Assembly: GCA_018436095.1 (NCBI GenBank)
Contig: JAHDMJ010000018.1
Coordinates: forward strand, 124,001 to 188,000
Direction of reading: 5' to 3'
Source of the DNA: Clostridia bacterium
GTDB taxonomy: Bacteria > Bacillota > Peptococcia > DRI-13 > UBA5745
DNA: 64,000 nt
The notes beneath the pieces are model-generated. The model did no database searches and was not told the origin of the DNA. It worked only from the letters and a program-made list of their open reading frames with translations. Below, piece by piece: positions 8,698 through 16,579 of the stretch. Within the stretch, counting starts at the first letter, position 1. The number at the start of each line of letters is the position of its first letter. The translations under genes were made by a program, and so were the position numbers.

Positions 8698-9956
8698 AGC
8701 CGCTTCTCCTTTTCAAAGTCCTCCCAAAAGTGAGGGTAAGATTTGGCCACACAGCCGCTATCCTCAATATAAACCGGCTGCCGGCTTCTGACTGCCGCCA
8801 CCGCTCCCATCATGGCAATGCGGTGATCTCCCCGGCCGCTGATCCTGCCGCCGGCCAGGGACTCTACGCCGTCGATAACGAGAGCGTCGCCTTCAATAGT
8901 AATCCGGGCCCCCAGCTTATTCAGTTCTTCCGTAACGGTAGCCAGCCTGTCGCTTTCCTTAAGCCTTAACCGGGCGCCGTTTTCGATGCGGCTCCGGCCT
9001 TGACAAAAACAGAAAAAAGCAGCTAAAGGAGAAACTAAATCAGGGATTTCCGCTATATCCACAATCTGAGCCTTATATGGTAAAGCGCCGGCTTTGGCCG
9101 TTACGCCGCCTTGAGGGCTCCACTCTAAATCAACGCCGCTGGCCTGGAGGATATCCAGAATTGTTTTGTCGCCTTGTTTGGAATAAGGGGAGAGGCCCAG
9201 GCATTCGCAATGACTGCCTAAGGCGCTGGCCACCAGAAAAAAGGCGGCCTGGGAAAAATCTCCCTCTACGGTGAAGGGACGGCTTACGTATTGCTGTTTC
9301 CCGGGTATTTTGAACCGTTGGTAGTTCTCATGCCAAACCGTAACGCCGAAATAGGTCATCACATCGATGGTTAAATCCACATAGGCCTTGGATTGCAAGG
9401 GGCTGGTAACCACTATTTCGCTTTCTCCTGCCAGCAAGGGCAAAGCAAAGAGCAGGCCGGAAATAAATTGAGAGCTGACGTGGCCGGGAAGAGTATATAG
9501 GCCGGGCTTGAGGCTGCCCTCCAGCCGGAGGATATCATCCTTGTATTCAAGGGTTATGCCGTGACTGGCCAGGGCTTCAATATAAGGGCCCTGGGGCCGG
9601 GCTAAAAGCCTTCCCTGGCCGGTAAAGCCGGCCTGGCCCGTCAAGGCTGCCGCCAGGGGAATCAAAAAGCGGAGGGTGGAGCCGGATTCGCCGCAATCGA
9701 GAAGAGCGCCGGGCTGGCGGATCAGCTTCATGCAGCGGCTAGTGGCCTCGATATCCTGGGAGTAAACCAGGTTTTCGATGGGCCAGGGGCTTTGGGACAG
9801 GGCGGCGCAGATAACAGCCCGGTGGGATATGCTTTTTGAGGGGGGCATTTTAATGGAGCCCGCCGGGAAGCCGGAGACCTTCCTGGCTTCTTTGTTATGA
9901 TTGACGGTACTGCCGTTTTCAACTGGATTGCTCCATTTAATTTCTTTACTTTGCAT
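8694..9956 (-). CDS. aroA: 3-phosphoshikimate 1-carboxyvinyltransferase (EPSP synthase)
   Basis: AroA transfers the enolpyruvyl group of PEP to shikimate 3-phosphate. The translation shows KMPPSKSISHRA for the N-terminal substrate loop, GESGSTLRF at the site usually written GNAGTAxR, LKESDRL and GRGDHRIAMM. The start overlaps the aroB stop by 11 bases and follows AAAGGAGG. Residues 1-35 before KMPPSKS are longer than usual. Sensitivity to glyphosate cannot be judged from sequence alone. Confidence 0.95.
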   Translation of the reverse strand: MQSKEIKWSNPVENGSTVNHNKEARKVSGFPAGSIKMPPSKSISHRAVICAALSQSPWPIENLVYSQDIEATSRCMKLIRQPGALLDCGESGSTLRFLIPLAAALTGQAGFTGQGRLLARPQGPYIEALASHGITLEYKDDILRLEGSLKPGLYTLPGHVSSQFISGLLFALPLLAGESEIVVTSPLQSKAYVDLTIDVMTYFGVTVWHENYQRFKIPGKQQYVSRPFTVEGDFSQAAFFLVASALGSHCECLGLSPYSKQGDKTILDILQASGVDLEWSPQGGVTAKAGALPYKAQIVDIAEIPDLVSPLAAFFCFCQGRSRIENGARLRLKESDRLATVTEELNKLGARITIEGDALVIDGVESLAGGRISGRGDHRIAMMGAVAAVRSRQPVYIEDSGCVAKSYPHFWEDFEKEKRL

Positions 9957-11022
9957 GATCCGGCGCTGCCTCCTTTAGCAGGTGCATAAGCTCTGTTTGG
10001 CTGATGGCGTGAAGGATGGGGCTTCCCAGCTTCTTCAGCAGCACCAGAGTAATTTCACTGCTTTGATTTTTTTTATCTCCTGTCATCAGGGGAATAATAT
10101 GGCTCAACTTATCGGTCAAGGTATAGGTAAGTCCCGCTTTGTCCATGGTTTCCATCAGGGTTTTGGCAGTGCCCTTTTCGCTGAGGCCCAGCAGCTGGCC
10201 GGTCCGGGCGGCTAAAGCCATGCCGATGGCCACGGCTTCCCCATGATTGTACTTTTGATAATCATGATATTTCTCAATAGCGTGGCCGAAGGTATGGCCA
10301 AAGTTGAGAAACATTCTCTCGCCGGTGTCCCGCTCATCTTTTTCTACATAAGCAGCTTTTTGTTTGCAGCAAAGGTAAACGATTTGCTCCAGGTTTTGCC
10401 GGATAGCTTCGGGGCCGGCCAGCAGGGAGGGCAGGCTTCCTGCGCCGATAGCGGCATATTTGACTACCTCCGCCAGGCCCGACAGCCATTCCCGCCGGGG
10501 CAGGCTTGCCAAAAGACCCGTATCTGCCAATACCAAATTGGGCTGATAGAAGCTGCCTACCAGGTTTTTGCCTTCCTCCAGGTTAACGGCTACTTTGCCG
10601 CCCACGCTGGAATCCACCTGGGCTAAAAGGGTGGTAGGAATCTGAATAAAGGGCAGGCCCCGCATGTAGGTGGAGGCGGCAAAGCCTGCCAGATCTCCCG
10701 CAACACCGCCGCCGAAGGCAATAACGGCATGATTTCTTTTTAAACCATAGCGAAAAAATTCTTTATATAGCTTTTCCAGCATGGCCAGGGATTTACTGGT
10801 TTCCCCTTGAGGGATAATCGCGGCAGTGTAGGCCAGGCCTAAACCTTTGAGTATTTTTTCCAGATCAGGACCATGCAAAGACCAGACTTTTTCGTCGGAT
10901 ACCACCGCCACCGTACCGCCGGGACAATAGCTGGCAAGGAGCCCGGCCTGTTCTTGCAGCACATTTTCTCCGATCAGGATAGGATAGCTGCGCCCCGGCA
11001 GGTTAATATCAAGCTGTATCAT
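9946..11022 (-). CDS. aroB: 3-dehydroquinate synthase
   Basis: AroB converts DAHP to 3-dehydroquinate using NAD and a divalent metal. The family signature runs through GGGVAGDLAGFAASTYMRG, PTTLLAQVDSSVGGKVAVN and the metal-binding NFGHTFGHAIE. GGAGGA precedes the ATG at 11022. It is the first structural gene of the operon and lies downstream of a leader peptide and an intrinsic terminator, so expression of all eight genes probably depends on readthrough. Confidence 0.95.
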   Translation of the reverse strand: MIQLDINLPGRSYPILIGENVLQEQAGLLASYCPGGTVAVVSDEKVWSLHGPDLEKILKGLGLAYTAAIIPQGETSKSLAMLEKLYKEFFRYGLKRNHAVIAFGGGVAGDLAGFAASTYMRGLPFIQIPTTLLAQVDSSVGGKVAVNLEEGKNLVGSFYQPNLVLADTGLLASLPRREWLSGLAEVVKYAAIGAGSLPSLLAGPEAIRQNLEQIVYLCCKQKAAYVEKDERDTGERMFLNFGHTFGHAIEKYHDYQKYNHGEAVAIGMALAARTGQLLGLSEKGTAKTLMETMDKAGLTYTLTDKLSHIIPLMTGDKKNQSSEITLVLLKKLGSPILHAISQTELMHLLKEAAPDHAK

Positions 11023-11064
11023 AGGCAGATTCCTCCAAACCCTTAATTTTATGTCTCGTTATAC

Positions 11065-11103
11065 AAAAAAGCGGCGGGATTCCTTTGCTGAATCCCACCG
11101 CTC
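11065..11103 (-). terminator. Attenuator terminator upstream of aroB
   Basis: On the minus strand GCGGTGGGATTC pairs with GAATCCCGCCGC across a 7-base loop and is followed by TTTTTTG. It lies between the aromatic leader peptide and aroB, about 45 bases before the aroB start, so it is placed to abort transcription of the operon. Confidence 0.85.
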
Positions 11104-11132
11104 AATGATCACGACATTTCATTTCAATCATA

Positions 11133-11249
11133 TCAGGACGACGACGATCCATATCCTTTATTCGTTTTTCCACACCAAAAATAGCCAAAGCTAAAGCTCT
11201 GGCTAAAGCTAAACAGGAATTCAGTTGTGGAGCAACGAAGGTCAGACAT
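11133..11249 (-). CDS. Aromatic-rich leader peptide of the aro-phe operon (38 aa)
   Basis: A 38-codon reading frame lies between the promoter and the attenuator terminator. Residues 11-25 read FLFSFSQSFSFGYFW: six Phe, one Tyr and one Trp in fifteen residues. AAGGCGG lies 9 bases before the ATG. This is the arrangement of classical ribosome-mediated attenuation leaders such as pheL, and pheA is in the operon. Within the Phe codons, GCCAGAGC and GCTTTGGC can pair, a candidate pause hairpin. The peptide itself probably has no other role. The assignment is inferred from composition and position. Confidence 0.75.
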   Translation of the reverse strand: MSDLRCSTTEFLFSFSQSFSFGYFWCGKTNKGYGSSSS

Positions 11250-11282
11250 AACGCAACCGCCTTAAATTTCTTATTTTTTAAT

Positions 11283-11311
11283 ATAGCACTCCATTTTTAG
11301 GTTGTCAATAA
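11283..11311 (-). promoter_or_regulatory. Promoter of the aro-phe operon
   Basis: TTGACA and TATATT are separated by 17 bases on the minus strand, about 35 bases upstream of the leader peptide ATG. It is the only near-consensus promoter seen upstream of the eight-gene operon. Confidence 0.75.
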
Positions 11312-11394
11312 AAAATAATGAGCCGTATAAACGGCAGACCTTAATCAAACAATAATCAAGTAACAATCCTAAGCGGCTTTAAGGAGGATAAATC

Positions 11395-11613
11395 ATGAGC
11401 AAACCCGATAACCGATGCGACAATGCGAAAAAGATCAAAAAAACGATTGAAGACACAAAACGGAACATGGAGCTGGCCGAGGAAATGATTCATAAGACCT
11501 CGGACGAAAAGCTGAAAAAAGAGCTGGCCGCCAAAAATCAGCGGCGGGCTCAGGCAATTCCCCAGATGGCCCGGGAGATGCAGGAAGAGGCCAGATATCA
11601 GCGGGAGCACTAA
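11395..11613 (+). CDS. tlp: Small acid-soluble spore protein, Tlp family
   Basis: A 72-residue, charged, helical protein beginning MSKPDNRCDNAKKIKKTI with the body pattern NMELAEEMIH, KNQRRAQAIPQMAREM and EEARYQ. This matches Tlp (thioredoxin-like protein, a misnomer), a small spore-core protein made in the forespore. AAGGAGG precedes the ATG. It is followed closely by a second small hydrophilic gene and a shared terminator. Confidence 0.85.
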   Translation: MSKPDNRCDNAKKIKKTIEDTKRNMELAEEMIHKTSDEKLKKELAAKNQRRAQAIPQMAREMQEEARYQREH

Positions 11614-11644
11614 AATTCAGGAAAAAAAGTAAAGGAGTTTCCTC

Positions 11645-11794
11645 ATGGCCAAAGACAGCCAGATCGATCCCAAGGAAGTCCGCAAGAAAAAGGCCAAGGG
11701 TGGTCCCACTATGGCCGAAAGCGCTTTGGACGGTGAAAGCCGTAACGCCAAAACTCAATCCGGCAACCGCCATAAGCCGGGTAATGACAGGTAA
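11645..11794 (+). CDS. Small hydrophilic protein, probably spore-associated (49 aa)
   Basis: A 49-codon frame starts at ATG 11645 after AAAGGAG and ends at TAA 11792-11794. It is rich in Lys, Asp, Asn, Gln and Gly, with no hydrophobic segment (for example KDSQIDPKEVRKKKAKGG). I do not recognise the family. The position 31 bases after tlp and before the shared terminator suggests co-transcription in the forespore, and the composition would suit a minor small acid-soluble spore protein. Confidence 0.6.
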   Translation: MAKDSQIDPKEVRKKKAKGGPTMAESALDGESRNAKTQSGNRHKPGNDR

Positions 11795-11816
11795 TGAAAA
11801 AAGCATAGGGACAGAC

Positions 11817-11850
11817 AGAGACTGCCGTAAACCCGGCAGTCTCTTTTTTT
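11817..11850 (+). terminator. Terminator after the spore protein pair
   Basis: GAGACTGCCG pairs perfectly with CGGCAGTCTC across a 6-base loop and is followed by seven T. Confidence 0.92.
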
Positions 11851-11937
11851 ATACGGGCAGAAACAATAATGATTCCCAATTACTGATAAACATGTTACAA
11901 TAAAATTGACCCGCGGCGCCACCGGGCGGCAGGATAA

Positions 11938-12522
11938 TCACGTGATAATCTTTGTGGTATTTTCCTTGCGGGGAGGGACATCCGAAGCTTTCTTAATGTA
12001 GCCAATGGCGGCGGCATTGCAGATGATGTGCTTTCTGGGGATGCCCAGTTCATAGAGAAAAGCCCTGACATTTTCATCGTCCCGCAGCCAATGAAGCTGG
12101 TTAATATAGCAACTGCCCAAACCCAGAGACTCCGCCGCCAAAAAAATATTTTCCAGGGCCAAAGAACAATCAGCCATGGCGTTGGCATAGCCTGGCCGGT
12201 TGGAGGCTATGATCAAAGTGGGAGCATGATAATAAAAATTGTAGTTTTCATCTTGCGCCTTTGTTTTGGCATTGATCTTGGCGGGATAATCATCGTCGGG
12301 CACCCAGTGCTGAAAGGCTTGGCGCACGAGGGTATTCAGCTCAAGAAGCAGCTTCCGGTTTTGAACGGCGGTAAAAAGCCAGCTTTGGCTGTTGCCGCCG
12401 CTGGGAGCCCAGATAGCGGCTTCCAATAAGGCATTCAACTGCTCGGGTTGTATTTGCTGCTCGTCAAAGTGTCTGGTGCTTCTGCGGCTGCGGATACAAT
12501 CAAGGACGGGATTACTGATCAT
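11938..12522 (-). CDS. Nitroreductase family protein
   Basis: The protein has the FMN-dependent nitroreductase fold: RRSTRHFDEQQI and APSGGNSQSWLF for FMN binding, then ADCSLALENIFLAAESLGLGSCYI, the usual second FMN segment. Such enzymes reduce nitro groups, quinones or flavins with NAD(P)H. The ATG at 12522 is chosen because AAGGAGG lies directly upstream; an in-frame start at 12576 has none. At 194 residues it is of normal length. Physiological substrate is unknown. Confidence 0.88.
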   Translation of the reverse strand: MISNPVLDCIRSRRSTRHFDEQQIQPEQLNALLEAAIWAPSGGNSQSWLFTAVQNRKLLLELNTLVRQAFQHWVPDDDYPAKINAKTKAQDENYNFYYHAPTLIIASNRPGYANAMADCSLALENIFLAAESLGLGSCYINQLHWLRDDENVRAFLYELGIPRKHIICNAAAIGYIKKASDVPPRKENTTKIIT

Positions 12523-12627
12523 AATTGACCTCCTTGCCAAAACAAAATACAAAATAATACAATTATAGAATAACATGGATCGAAAAAGATGTAAAGACTG
12601 GGAAAAAAAGCTATTGGAGTGAAAACC

Positions 12628-13719
12628 ATGGGTAAGAGGCTGCCGGTAAGTGAACTAATTGAAGGAATGGTTTTGGCCGAAGGCGTTTATTCCTCACAGG
12701 AGATGCGGATGCCCCTTGTAGCCAAAAACACGGTCTTAACGAAATACCTGATCGATAAAATCAAGAAAAACGGTGTTCGTGAAGTTATGGTCGCAGCTGA
12801 CTTCAAGCCCCCGGCATTGATTAATGTGCCGAAAGAGCAGCCGGCGGTGGGAGCTGTACTGCGCCGGGAACTGCTGACGAATTTGGAAGATGTATTTTAT
12901 CTGGTTCAGCAGGAAGATAAGGGAATTTTATCCGCTAAAGTCAGGGCCTTTGAAGAAGGGATAGGGCAGCTGGTCAACGCCATAATTAAGGACAAGCGCA
13001 CTATGGTTAATATTAATAGTTTAAAGAGTTTTGATGAGTATACCTATCATCATTCCTTAAGCGTGGCCGTAGTGTCCATAGCAATAGCCCAGGCCATTGG
13101 CTTCAGCAACAGAAATTTAAAACAAATGGGCAAATGCGCTATGATGCACGATATCGGCAAAATCGCCATTCCCCTGCAGATCATCAATAAATCCTCCCGC
13201 TTGGATGCAGAGGAGTACAGGATCATTAAAAACCATTCGCCGGAAGGTTTCAAGTACTTATCCAACAAAGATATTGGTAATGACGAGCTTTGGTACAGCG
13301 TCATGTACCATCACGAAAAATATGACGGTACCGGCTATCCCCTGGGATTGCGGGGGGATGAGATTCCGCTGTTAAGCCGGATTATAGCGGTGGCCGACGT
13401 TTATGACGCCTTGACCTCCAACCGCCCCTACCGGCAGCCCATGCAGCCGGCAGAAGCCATGGAATACATAATGAGCGGCGTCGGCACCTTCTTCGATTAC
13501 GATATTGTAATGGCTTTTCTTTCAAAGATCAATCCCTATCCCTTGGGTAGTTTAGTGGAATTGTCAAATGGTAAAATAGCCATGGTAATCAATAATGAAT
13601 TTGCCCTGCGCCCGGTGGTACAGGTATTGGAAAACGGTAATGTATTTGATTTGTATAACGACCGCCAATGTCTCAATATTGTAATCCGGCAAATATTTTT
13701 AGATCCCCCCGACCTATAA
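12628..13719 (+). CDS. HD-GYP domain protein, probable cyclic-di-GMP phosphodiesterase
   Basis: The C-terminal half carries an HD-GYP domain with HHSLSVA, MMHDIGKIAIP (HD near residue 174), and HHEKYDGTGYPLGLRGDEIP, followed by IIAVADVYDALTSNRPYR. These residues bind the di-iron centre that hydrolyses cyclic di-GMP in characterised members. The N-terminal ~110 residues resemble the DUF3391-like region often attached to such domains. The ATG at 12628 follows GGAG at 7 bases; a GTG at 12619 is an alternative. No signal peptide or membrane segment is seen. Confidence 0.85.
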   Translation: MGKRLPVSELIEGMVLAEGVYSSQEMRMPLVAKNTVLTKYLIDKIKKNGVREVMVAADFKPPALINVPKEQPAVGAVLRRELLTNLEDVFYLVQQEDKGILSAKVRAFEEGIGQLVNAIIKDKRTMVNINSLKSFDEYTYHHSLSVAVVSIAIAQAIGFSNRNLKQMGKCAMMHDIGKIAIPLQIINKSSRLDAEEYRIIKNHSPEGFKYLSNKDIGNDELWYSVMYHHEKYDGTGYPLGLRGDEIPLLSRIIAVADVYDALTSNRPYRQPMQPAEAMEYIMSGVGTFFDYDIVMAFLSKINPYPLGSLVELSNGKIAMVINNEFALRPVVQVLENGNVFDLYNDRQCLNIVIRQIFLDPPDL

Positions 13720-13763
13720 GCAGGAAAAATTAAAACCGGATTAAGATTTGATTATATTATGCC

Positions 13764-13794
13764 GGAAAGGGTCTTTTTGAGGCCCTTTCTTATT
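13764..13794 (+). terminator. Probable terminator after the HD-GYP gene
   Basis: GAAAGGG and CCCTTTC form a hairpin with a T-rich loop; the downstream T run is short (TTATT), so it is a moderate candidate. Confidence 0.5.
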
Positions 13795-13825
13795 GCGCCG
13801 GGCCGGGGAAAAACATATAATTGGT

Positions 13826-13989
13826 CTAGTACTCTGCGTCCACTAAAAGCTTACACCTGCTTGCCTATTTTCTCAATTGCGGCGTTGTCGTCGCTCACCG
13901 TAGACACCGCTACGCTTCGCTTCTCCGCCTTGCACTTGAGAAAATATTCTGCGCATATGTGACAACTTTTAGTGGACACAAAGCACTAG
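13826..13989. repeat. 164-bp hairpin element with 24-bp imperfect inverted ends
   Basis: The ends at 13826-13849 and 13966-13989 are inverted copies with about 4 mismatches, including the perfect 12-mer GTCCACTAAAAG and its complement. Inside, TATTTTCTCAA and TTGAGAAAATA also pair, so the whole unit can fold as one long interrupted hairpin. It contains no gene and sits just upstream of the SPFH gene. It looks like a MITE or REP-type element. Confidence 0.6.
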
Positions 13990-14006
13990 GATAAGGAGGA
14001 AAAGCC

Positions 14007-14894
14007 ATGGCGATTATTGATGTAGTTAAATATAACGGCGGGGATCGGGTATATGCCTGGAAATTTCCCAACGAGAGTCTAAGCACCCGGACCCAGTTGA
14101 TCGTAAATGATTCTCAGGAGGCTGTGCTTTTTAAAGACGGCATAGCTTTAGATGTCTTTCCCAGCGGCAGATACGTATTGGATACGGAAAATGTGCCGCT
14201 GCTTACGGGTATGATTAAGTTGCCCTTCGGCGGCCGTTCGCCTTTTAGCGCCGAGGTTTGGTTTATCAATAAGGTTCACTCCCTGGACATCAAATGGGGC
14301 ACGGCTACTCCCGTCCAAATTCAGGACCCCCGTTATGGAATTTTTGTTCCCTTGCGTTCCTTTGGCCAATTTGGCATCAGAATCATCGACTCTAAAAAAT
14401 TTCTGGTCAAGCTGGTGGGCACCATGCCCGTTTTTGACAAAGAAAACCTGGTTCAATATTTCCGGGGCTTTTACCTGACCAGAATCAAAGACGCCTTATC
14501 CTCTTACCTCATCCACAAGAAAGTCAGCATTCTGGAAATCAACGCGTATTTAGAGGAGATATCCCAGTATTTGCAAGAAAGAATCAAGCCGGATTTTGAT
14601 GAATACGGCATAGAACTGATCAATTTCTTCATTAATGATATCAGCGTGTCGGAGGATGACCCGGCATTGCGCAAGCTGAAAAATGCCCTGGCCAAAAAGG
14701 CGGAGATGACCATCATCGGTTGGGAGCTGGCGGGTTACTGTCCGGCCTGCAATAAGCCCGTCTATATTGGCGGCGCCAAATACTGTCCGGAATGCGGCAG
14801 TTCTTTAGGCCAAATCTGCCATAGTTGCCAAAAGGCCCTTGCTGCCGGCAGTAAGTTTTGCCCCCATTGCGGCCAGGCTGTGGAGGAAACGTGA
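14007..14894 (+). CDS. SPFH-domain protein with C-terminal double zinc ribbon (YdjI-like)
   Basis: The first ~230 residues form an SPFH/band-7 type domain (QLIVNDSQEAVLFKDG, FPSGRYVLDT, RIIDSKKFLVKLVG) of the virion-core-like YdjI group. The last ~50 residues hold two zinc ribbons: CPAC with CPEC, then CHSC with CPHC. In B. subtilis YdjI belongs to the ydjFGHI operon, a PspA-associated envelope-stress complex. Here it overlaps the next gene by one base (TGATG). No PspA homologue is adjacent. AAGGAGG precedes ATG 14007. Confidence 0.8.
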   Translation: MAIIDVVKYNGGDRVYAWKFPNESLSTRTQLIVNDSQEAVLFKDGIALDVFPSGRYVLDTENVPLLTGMIKLPFGGRSPFSAEVWFINKVHSLDIKWGTATPVQIQDPRYGIFVPLRSFGQFGIRIIDSKKFLVKLVGTMPVFDKENLVQYFRGFYLTRIKDALSSYLIHKKVSILEINAYLEEISQYLQERIKPDFDEYGIELINFFINDISVSEDDPALRKLKNALAKKAEMTIIGWELAGYCPACNKPVYIGGAKYCPECGSSLGQICHSCQKALAAGSKFCPHCGQAVEET

Positions 14895-15613
14895 TGATCA
14901 ACAGCAGAAGAACCAGACTGACGGCTTTTATGGGGTTGATCCTTCTCTTTGCTACCGTGGTATTGTTTATGGGGATCTTTCAGGATCAGAAAGACATCCA
15001 TTGGATCAGCCTGCTTTTCATTATTTTAGGCGAAGTCCTGCCCATAGCCGGGTTTATCTGGCTTGAGGATACGCTCAAGGCCGGCTTAGGCTCCGGGCTG
15101 CGGATCGGGATATACTCCCTGTTTTTTGTCTATGGCGTAGCCGCCGTGTCCCTGTCTTTGCTTTTGCTGCTTTTAGGAGCAACCCCCCGGCTTTTGGCTA
15201 CCCTGGAAGTGATACTTATCCTGGCTTTCGGCCTTATCCTGCTGTTGGCGGCAGCATTGGGCGGCAGCGGCAGGGGCAGCGCCAGAACCCTGCCCTCGGT
15301 GGTTTTTATGCGGGGACTGGAAGAAGAGGTCAAGTCCTTGAGCCTGGAGCCTGCCAACCGGCAGTACGGGCAGCAATTAAAACAAATAGGAGAAGCGGTC
15401 AAATACAGCGATTATGCCGGACTTTCCAGTATGGATGAAGGCTTGACGGAAAGGCTGCGGGAATTGAAATATGTTTTGCAGGAAGCAAAGGAAGAGGACA
15501 GGCCCGGCGGTATAGATACAGAAAAACAAGTAAATCTGCTAACGTCGGATATCCTGGGGCTTCTGCGGCTGAGGAACCGGGAAATCAAAGAAAAAAGGGC
15601 GGGAAAGATCTAA
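14894..15613 (+). CDS. Integral membrane protein of the YdjI-like operon
   Basis: A 239-residue protein with four hydrophobic segments in the first ~130 residues (around 10-29, 40-58, 72-95 and 102-122), followed by a soluble C-terminal domain rich in charged helices. I do not recognise a named family. The start is fixed by GGAGGAAACGTG before ATG 14894 and by one-base overlap with the SPFH gene. By position it could stand in for the membrane partner YdjH, but sequence similarity is not established. Confidence 0.65.
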   Translation: MINSRRTRLTAFMGLILLFATVVLFMGIFQDQKDIHWISLLFIILGEVLPIAGFIWLEDTLKAGLGSGLRIGIYSLFFVYGVAAVSLSLLLLLLGATPRLLATLEVILILAFGLILLLAAALGGSGRGSARTLPSVVFMRGLEEEVKSLSLEPANRQYGQQLKQIGEAVKYSDYAGLSSMDEGLTERLRELKYVLQEAKEEDRPGGIDTEKQVNLLTSDILGLLRLRNREIKEKRAGKI

Positions 15614-15614
15614 G

Positions 15615-16328
15615 ATGGCTAAACAAAGAATAGGACCCTCTTGGGTGGCGGTGATTTTGTGGTTAATTTTTTTCTGGCCCGTAGGCTTATATCTGCTGAT
15701 TAAGAAATTGACCACAGATAGAAGGGCGGTAGTAGAGCAAGACAGAAAGCTGCCGGTGGTGGGCTGGCTAATGCTGTTTGTAGGCGTGGTGTTTCTGGGA
15801 TCATTCTTTGATAGCTATCAGAGCAGCGCTACCGAACTGCTTTTTGCCCTGTTCTTTTTTTGCGGCGGTTTAGCCTCTTTGCGCACCGCTAAGAAGAAAA
15901 CGGCGGAAGGGGGCAGATACCGGTGCTATATCGACGCCATCGTCAATCATGGCCTGGTCTTTATTCCTCAAATCGCTGCTTTTGTGGGCGTAAAAGAAAA
16001 CACAGCCTGCAAAGATCTGAAGAAAATGATCAAAATGGGTTATTTTGAGCAGGCTTATATCGATGAAAACCGCAACGAGATCCATCTTTATCAGCGCCAG
16101 GCTCCCGTTTACCGGAGCCAGCCTTATTATGGCGGCGGCGGTTCCTTTCAGCCATTCCGGGAAGGATCCGTATTCCGGGAAGAGCCCGGTTATCCGCCAA
16201 ACTATGGGCAGTATCAGCCGCCGGCAGAGGAGGCGGTTACCTGCCGCAGCTGCGGCGCCCATAATTGGATTCGTCCCGGCAGCAAAAACCACTGCGAATA
16301 TTGCGGCTCACCTTTAAATAGGAAATAA
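15615..16328 (+). CDS. Membrane protein with C-terminal zinc ribbon (YdjG-like position)
   Basis: Two or three N-terminal membrane segments (about 10-30, 48-66, 70-88) are followed by a helical segment resembling a winged helix (IPQIAAFVGVKENTACKDLKKMIKMGYF), a Tyr/Pro/Gly-rich linker, and a zinc ribbon CRSCGAHN...CEYCGSPL. A one-base gap after the previous stop makes it part of the same operon. The combination of membrane segments, winged-helix-like region and zinc ribbon fits a scaffold in the SPFH complex; function is inferred only from context. Confidence 0.65.
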   Translation: MAKQRIGPSWVAVILWLIFFWPVGLYLLIKKLTTDRRAVVEQDRKLPVVGWLMLFVGVVFLGSFFDSYQSSATELLFALFFFCGGLASLRTAKKKTAEGGRYRCYIDAIVNHGLVFIPQIAAFVGVKENTACKDLKKMIKMGYFEQAYIDENRNEIHLYQRQAPVYRSQPYYGGGGSFQPFREGSVFREEPGYPPNYGQYQPPAEEAVTCRSCGAHNWIRPGSKNHCEYCGSPLNRK

Positions 16329-16389
16329 AAAGCTCCAATTGACAAACGAATTCCATCATTTCCCAGGAAATAGAAAATATTCTTGAAGA

Positions 16390-16418
16390 AAACGCGGCTT
16401 AGGCAGCGTTTTTTTCGC
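16390..16418 (+). terminator. Terminator after the YdjI-like operon
   Basis: AAACGC and GCGTTT flank a 10-base loop and are followed by a T run. Confidence 0.65.
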
Positions 16419-16457
16419 ATTCCTATGCGGTTTATTTGAGCTTGGCCCCTCCTGGGT

Positions 16458-16486
16458 TTGACAGCTTATTCCTTTTTTATTATACT
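16458..16486 (+). promoter_or_regulatory. Promoter of the opuC operon
   Basis: TTGACA (16458-16463) and TATACT (16481-16486) are 17 bases apart, leaving a leader of about 85 bases before opuCA. Confidence 0.75.
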
Positions 16487-16579
16487 TATACTATAAATTT
16501 ATTTATTACTTTAGATGAAGAATTCAGCAAAAGATTAAGGAGATGTTGAAGAGAGAGCGCGAGCGGGAGGGGGAAATAG

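Noticed and set aside
11065-11311. T-box leader for the aro operon
   Set aside because: The terminator stem resembles GGTGG sequences, but there is no antiterminator bulge, Stem I or AG bulge; the aromatic ORF explains the leader better.
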